Below, one piece after another: positions 57,660 to 64,000 of a DNA stretch of 64,000 nt. The translations under genes were made by a program, and so were the position numbers. The notes under the pieces were generated by a model. The model saw nothing but the letters and a program-made list of their open reading frames with translations, was not told the origin of the DNA and searched no databases. Origin of the DNA: Bolinopsis microptera (Eukaryota; Ctenophora; Tentaculata; Lobata; Bolinopsidae); contig NC_087078.1 of assembly GCF_026151205.1 (NCBI RefSeq), positions 6,899,675-6,963,674 on the forward strand. Reading direction: 5' to 3'. Position 1 is the first letter of the stretch, and each line of letters opens with the position of its first letter.

Positions 57660-59100
57660 GCGATCAAAAATTACAAGGCTATGAATAAAAGTTCTCGTTA
57701 AACGTTAGGTCACTTAATGGAAAACTTGAAGAATTTCGGAGGAATATAGATCAATACACAAAAATACGACGTTCTCCTGGCGTCCATGAAACAAATTGAA
57801 CACGGAATGTTTGCCTTTTCTGGGCGAGGAGGCTGGGAACTAGACAGTTTCATCCCCACCGTTTGTTCAGACTCCCCGCCCAGAACGTCAAATACGTGGT
57901 GAGGTATTAATACATATATGCTAACAAAAACCTATGTGAAAATTATCTGAATAAACTTTTAAGAGCGCTCTAGGTTGCCATGATAATCCTAAGTATAGAG
58001 AATTCTATGGTTTGCAGAACTAACTCCTGAAAGGGCACAAAACGCGCAAACTGTAATAAAATCGCTATCCAATTGGGGACTTGAAAGGTTTCCTTGAACA
58101 CTTAAAAAATTTTCCTCCCGTAGAATACAAGAATCGAAACAAAAATATCATACTGGCCGTGATACTAACAGAGACCTACTAGAATTACGGGAGAATAGAC
58201 TCTGTACTAAGTATGAGGACACTCTAGCAGAGTCAATTTGATCGCTACCCGTGATATCAATACCAACTGGAGTCACAGATCACAGTGCGACCTATCATTG
58301 ACATATTTTCGTCATAATTGCCATGCTGTTACAAAATCGGGAGTAAATTTCTGAATCAATCTCTGACCACCGTTGCAACTTTGGTCACAATTAAATGGGT
58401 TGATCAGAATAGGCTCCAGTATGAAACTTCAAGAAGATACACAGAAACATCTTCTCGAGTAATAAACGCTGACAGCATCAAAAAGTTTCGAGAACGACAT
58501 TTCACCGTAGACTGTAACTTGGTTAATTACTATGAATCTGCAGATGAAAAATTTGAGGCTTTCGAGAAAAAATTAGTGAAAAAAAAAAACTATACGACCG
58601 AAATTCCCCAACTTAAGCAAAAAAGAGTAAAACAGGCCGCCGTAAAAACACAAAGCCGGTGGATCCAAGAATGGTTACGGTTTTTTTTGGCCGGGCCAAA
58701 AATAAAAAAAAAAAAAAAATGTGATCGAGAAAAAATAATTTTAGGAAAGATTTTATAAGGTACAAGAAAATGAAGAAATTTGTGTAATAAAACACGTGGA
58801 TAAGGCAGAAAACAATGGCAAATTGTTGTTAACAAGAAAGAAAAAAGGCAAAATTAAGATAAACAAAATTAACTATTAAAATATCAAGGGAGCGAGAAAC
58901 AGATTCTGGAGCAAATTGCGAATAGCTTCAATGACTTAGTTTCTGCAATATAGGCTGATACTCTAAGAGAGAAAATGGGTACCTCGTATGCTCCGAGGCC
59001 GGACTATCGCACAGAAACACAAGATAGCAAATTCCGAGATAAAAGGAACAGAATGCAACCGCCCATAATTAAGGGATAAAAAAAGAAAAGAGACAGCGCA
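57660..59100 (+). pseudogene. Second decayed LINE fragment (endonuclease and linker)
   Basis: LNVRSLNGKLEEFRRNID at about 57698 resembles the N-terminal start of a LINE endonuclease. The open stretch 58318-58758 holds a Lys-rich linker-like region (NADSIKKFRERHF, YYESADEKFEAFEKKL), as found between endonuclease and RT. Tracts of A near 58583 and 58708 and several stops break it. It is likely another family from the LINE at 54.6-57.1 kb. Confidence 0.5.
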
Positions 59101-61880
59101 TAAAACTAAACATAACAGCAGTGATGTTCGTCCCTATCACGTGATGCTATGCCGCCCAATCACACGCTACATGCGGCCAGCTTGCGTACTGCTTATCTTC
59201 TTATTTTATCTTGTAGAGTATTAACTGAACACATAAATGAGCTCATGATTATATCCGGAAACTCCGTCGAATCATGTGTAATCCTGAGCAGTTGTATAGC
59301 GTCGGCCCTGAGGGTCCGTCTAGTGTGCGGGTTTCATGTTTTTATAATTAAGTACGATCAAGTATAGCTTGGGAAAATAAAAAGGATGTATTGAAATTAA
59401 GGGCTTTTCAATAAGACTATGTTACCGGCTATTTAAAAGAACCCCGTAAACAAAATAATTGATTTCGACTTTATAAACTTAGTAAAGCAACGACAAAGCA
59501 TGCTTGGATAAATAATTCAAGGGGCTATATTTATGAGTCTCATCTGAACTTGATTTCTCTTGGAGAATTTCTCTTTACATTTCTTTACGTGCGAATAATT
59601 GAAGACATGCAGACTTTAAGCTAAAACTTTATTGAAAAATACTCAGTCCACGTAACTAACGGTCCCTTCTTCATCTGAAATAAAATTGTAAAACATGTGT
59701 AAAAAATAACGACGGAAAGAATTATAAAATAACATTAAAACACAAAAACGAGAAATAAAATTTAACGAAATATGACCCAAAAATGTAATTGAAAAAATTC
59801 AAACAACAAAAAATACGGACAAGAAGAAAATGTAAGCTAATAACAAACCCAAATACTGAACTACTCCAGATACTATACAATTAGTAAATTAAAAACTGGT
59901 TGAACAAAATCACAATTCTGTGTCAAAACTATTGATAAACTCAGCAACTAAGCAACGATAACTTCTGTTTCCATGTTACTAACCAAGATAGTCCTATCAA
60001 TACATTACTTTACTATTTAAATATCGACTACATAATGTACAAATAACTCAACCAGAACGAACATTCATTACAGGACTTAATCTCAATAAATACATCGCTT
60101 CTACAAACTTCATACGAAACAGTTTTTACTCTGTAAATCAAGTACCTTAACTCGGGAATATTAAAGCGGTTTAATTGTATGACTGGGAAAAGAAATAACC
60201 GGAAAATATGGCGGAATTTCCCAAAACCCCCCAAATTATCGGTAATGTATTTACCTTTGCCGAACCTTTCAAGTTTTTTTTCAGAGGTCAACTAATTTTT
60301 CAACCGAAATATCTTTTTTTGTTACTTGTTAAAGAAGTTATTTCAATTTACAGTTTACTGAATTACTCAGAAATAGAAAAAAAGACACGTCCAAGTATTT
60401 AAAGGAAAATAAATCTATAGCAATAATAAGTCAAATCTCATTAAAGCGTATTCTCATTCTCATTATCGCTAATGTCCCCTCCAATATCATTAAGATAACA
60501 CCCTGCTGCGACCGTCAAATCCGAAGTAGTATTGTTGTCTAACAAGACATTTCATTTTTGTCCGCTAACTGGGGCTACAGCACTGAAGTATCCGGAGCTT
60601 AATTTCCTGCCCACCGCATGGTATTGGGGAACGTCCCTTGCTTTGCATCTCAACGGCCCAGTAATCATCCACCGGGACCATGGAAATAGTGGCACCGTAA
60701 CTCACTTCATGGGCAATAAAAGTGAGAATCACGTCCACACCTGAAATCAGATTTCTATAACCCAATTGTATTTTTATAACGAAATTAATGGTAGCAACCG
60801 CCAATAAAGTTACAGCCCTCCATCCCTGCTTCAACAATTCTTCTCTACACATATGAGACTTCAGGTAAAATATGATGAATCACCACCCCTTGGAACCCCC
60901 ATAATCTGAGTCGGCGGGTTTTTTTATGACTGGAAAAATTTTTACCGAAAAATATGGCGGAATCTTCCAAACCCACCACTTTTATCCTAGTTATAATAAT
61001 GCCGAGTAAAGGTAACTTTAAAAATAAAACTGGTGGTTACGGTAGGATGAAGAGAAGCGTAGTGCTGTCCAACCCATGCTCTGGGAAGTGCTCCTAGGAT
61101 TCCTACACCTTCTATGCTCCATAAGACAGCATGGAGGCTTCCCACAGTTTCCCCCAGCATCTCTTACACATAACACGCAAGTAACTAAGTAAATAGCCTC
61201 CTTTGTTTGAGCATGTTTTTCCTGTGAGTCTAGGGCAGATCTCACAATTGTTTAGGGTTACCAAGTGCACAAGTCTTCTTAACCAGTGGACGAGAGCGGC
61301 AGAAGATGTCCTGTAACCAAGCTGCTTGGTTACTAACAATATTTCAACAGCACTTAAATTATTCATAACTACGGACTCTTCAAAATACTCAATTATAAAT
61401 GTATTATAACTCCACTTTTGATCTATTTGACGGCCACTTATTATTTATCATAATTGCAGCCGGTTTTTCCAGGGAGTGCGATTACAAAACTAGTTGCACT
61501 GATTTTCCTGAAAGATACTGTGATATATTGAACTTTTAATAGCTTTTCAGAGGATAGATTTAACGGGATGATACATGGGTGGTTGAAAATCCACAGCAGG
61601 CATTCAAACGTTCAAAACAATCATCACAACAGCGAGATAATAGGGACGGGCCGGAATCTTGGTCATCATCCTAAGCGCCAATACAATCGATAAGTTATGT
61701 CACTGACGGGGGGGGAAACCGACCAATCACATCAAGGTAGCAAACGAGCATTGGACGGTTATGCTAAGTTTATGTTTTCTTATCTGTAATGACCCTCTGT
61801 TGAAAATGAATTAACCAGACATTTTTGTGGAGCTACTATCTTACAACTGAAAGAGGAGTCTGGCGGATGACGTCACATCG
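59101..61880. other. No gene recognised; a repeated 40-bp word
   Basis: AT-rich DNA. The words tgactgg.aaaa and aatatggcggaat.tt.ccaaa occur at 60180-60230 and again at 60928-60980 in the same orientation, suggesting two copies of one degraded repeat. Short ORFs on both strands have no motif. Confidence 0.4.
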
Positions 61881-61886
61881 TTTCTC

Positions 61887-62460
61887 GGAGGAGGTTTCGG
61901 GTTGAAGTGCTCTCAAACAACAGTGCGATTAGTTTTATAACCTCACTGTTTTTAGAGCAACTACGAACAACACAGACCGTGCGATTATAAACTAATTGCA
62001 CCGCATATATAAAACCCGAAGCGTGGAGATATACGCGAATCTAAACACATGTATAATAATCGATTACACCAGTATATTGCACTCGGTTCACCCTCGTGAA
62101 ATAACTGAAATAATCGAACTCGGCTCGCCTTCGTGGATTATTGTGGGCAACTATCCGTCTCGGAGGTAGTGCCCAATAATCACTCGGAGAGGTTTTCGGG
62201 TTGAAGTGCTCTCAAAACAGTGCCGATAAGTTTATAAACTCACTGTTATTAGAGCAACTAACTACAACAGTCCCGTGCGATTAAAAACTAATTGCACCGA
62301 TTATATAAAACCAGAAGCGTGGTAGATATACGCGAACCAAACTGCATGTAGTAATACGAGTTACACCATTAATGAACTCCGGTTGCAACTCGTGAAATAA
62401 CTGAAATAATCGAACTCAATGCTTCGCCCTATTGATTATTGGGCACTATCCTCGCGGTAG
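61887..62460 (+). repeat. Diverged tandem duplication of about 290 bp
   Basis: Copies near 61887-62175 and 62181-62460 share gggttgaagtgctctcaaa, actaattgcaccg, tatataaaacc.gaagcgtgg, agatatacgcgaa and ctgaaataatcgaactc in order. Both end near ttattggg.actatcc. Possibly two adjacent copies of one mobile repeat. Confidence 0.75.
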
Positions 62461-62855
62461 AGGTCCGCGGCGGAGGCCCGCCGGACTCCGAGCGACTCCG
62501 GCGCGCTTCCGCCAAAATGTCTTTACACTGGACTCGATTACATTTTGCGGACTCGGAGTGGGAGGCCGAGCGACTCCGAGCGGACTTTAAAGTCCGGCCG
62601 GCGGACTCCGAGCGGCTCCGCGGCGGCTCGCGGAGTGTCCGCCGCGGACTAAGCACTAGGCGGACTCACGTCCGCCGCGGACTCCGGCTGAGGTGCTTGC
62701 GGACTTCGCCCGAGCCTCTCCGCCAGACTTGAATCCGTCGGAGTCCGGCGGAGCTAGCGGACTCCCGCCAGCTCGGCGAGACTCCGCTCGGAATCCGCCG
62801 GACTCCAACAGGTCCACAGACTTCCGACCTCCGACTCCGACCTACGCTAAATATT
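62455..62855. repeat. GC-rich island of GGACTCCG words
   Basis: About 400 bp, far richer in GC and CpG than anything around it. Many copies of gcggactccg/cggagtccgc lie in both orientations, so many short hairpins are possible. ORFs across it (Arg/Ser/Pro-rich on both strands) look like by-products. It directly follows the tandem duplication. Confidence 0.7.
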
Positions 62856-62869
62856 TGTCACGTGACAAC

Positions 62870-64000
62870 CCAAAGCATTTTGCAATAATGTGGTCAGGAT
62901 GAAAAGGTCGCTAGTGATAAACCTTAACCATTACCCTCACTATGTCAATATGTACAACTCTAGTCCTATAACTTTGACCCTATAAATGTATAAAACGTTG
63001 ACCCTACCCCTCCACCCAAACCTTCCGCACGAAATATAATGTCATTGACTGACACTGTGACCAACACAATTTTTGTCATATTATATCTCAATATTAGGGA
63101 AGCGTTTTTAGTTTTAACCTACACGCGTTGCATGGTGGCGTCAATCGTCCGGATCCCAGCAAGCAAAAATACGTCCGACGCGATCACAGTGGAACGACGC
63201 AGCCCAGCACTCACTATCTACGCTTTTCGAGCTCCGATCGTCCTGTGACGAAGTAATGACGAAGCCTAGGTCCTCAGGTAACATCGACCACCGATTGAAA
63301 ATTCCATTGCATTCAGTTGTAATGACCCCCGCGCACGAAGCGCGCGGCTACCCCCTGTATCGTCAGAACGATAAAGGGGTAAAACATAGTGAAACGACCG
63401 CGGGGGTCGCAACTTGAATACAAAAATTTTCAAAGATTTTTTGACATAAGGTCAAATGTAAAACTAAAATTTGATTTGATTGATTGACGACGTCAATTTT
63501 TGACACAGCGCGAGCGCATGCGGAAAAAGGACCGCGTAGCAAGTCAAGTAATGTTTGATATGGCCCTATCCGTTTAATCAAGTAATGTGTATCACTCGCT
63601 TCACACTCCGCGATCCGAACTTACAGTATATAATCCGACAAACGGCCCCAAACATAAGGCCCCCCCCCCCCCCTAAGTAATGTTAGAGTACATCCAGAAA
63701 GCACTCTGGCAAGTCATGGAGGGATGAGCGCTCCGAGACGGGATGACTTTACCTAATTATTCACCTCATCCTCATTAAAGAACGCGCCGCTGGGTAAAAA
63801 GAAACCTAGCCAGATAAGAGTGGAAGTCGGCGCCCTCATTAAATTTTTGGGAGAAAATTCGCTCGCCAAAATTTGTGACCAGTACTCTGTCCTAGCCCTG
63901 GCAGCTCATTGCGCCGTCCGCAACGAGCTTCCGTTGTTTCCGTCGACGTGCGAACGAGCAACGAGAAAAATGTGTGGCACTCGGGTGGCACATCATACCG
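62870..64000. other. No gene recognised
   Basis: Mixed AT-rich DNA with a possible hairpin pair gacccccgcg...cgcgggggtc (63324-63407) and a run of C at 63660-63673. No coding exon was recognised to the window end. Confidence 0.35.

Noticed and set aside
58318-58758. Host gene coding a 146-aa basic protein
   Set aside because: It fits the linker of a LINE, follows an endonuclease-like start and contains A-tracts typical of decayed copies.
1-64000. tRNA, rRNA or other structured RNA genes
   Set aside because: No cloverleaf, rRNA core or snRNA sequence was recognised by eye. A covariance-model scan would be needed to exclude them.

Overview
The window is AT-rich animal nuclear DNA. Genes have GT-AG introns, an innexin, an SV2-type transporter, an exon-shuffled sushi (CCP) protein, a class A receptor, and dense DNA transposons and LINEs. 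Innexins plus small introns suggest an early-branching invertebrate. I lean to a ctenophore, with a cnidarian as the alternative, but nothing in the sequence settles this. No prokaryotic features are present.

Layout. 1-10 kb: one minus-strand class A GPCR (2216-3405) whose frame breaks twice, then mostly non-coding DNA. 10.1-12.3 kb: a broken LINE. 14 kb: a short TA-flanked MITE. 16.3-18.5 kb (minus): a candidate three-exon secreted protein. 19.85-23.36 kb: a complete Merlin/IS1595-type DNA transposon with an exact 8-bp target duplication, long satellite-filled inverted repeats, an intact transposase and a second, divergent ORF with a zinc knuckle. 24.0-33.1 kb: a 16-exon SV2-like MFS transporter, with a 5'-truncated LINE carrying a 672-codon open frame inside intron 7. 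34.4-35.0 kb: an 8-bp minisatellite, followed by an intronless innexin (35294-36661). 36.9-38.3 kb: a nearly perfect foldback flanked by TTAA. 40.3-48.1 kb: a 13-exon secreted or surface protein with 48-bp Cys-rich repeats and seven sushi exons, carrying a hAT MITE and a satellite foldback in intron 3. 48.6-49.3 kb: a diverged foldback. 50.56-50.76 kb: a short poly(A) retroposon with a 13-bp duplication. 52.9-54.1 kb (minus): an unrecognised three-exon protein with a hydrophobic N-terminus and a PPxY tail. 54.6-59.1 kb: two decayed LINEs. 59-64 kb: no gene recognised; it holds a tandem duplication and a GC-rich island.

The genes do not form an operon or an obvious pathway. The receptor, transporter and innexin would fit cell signalling, but that is only their family assignment. 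The most unusual object is the Merlin element, with its second gene and satellite-built ends. Exon models were built by hand from splice sites and reading phase. The two long models (16 and 13 exons) keep phase throughout, which is the main support for them.
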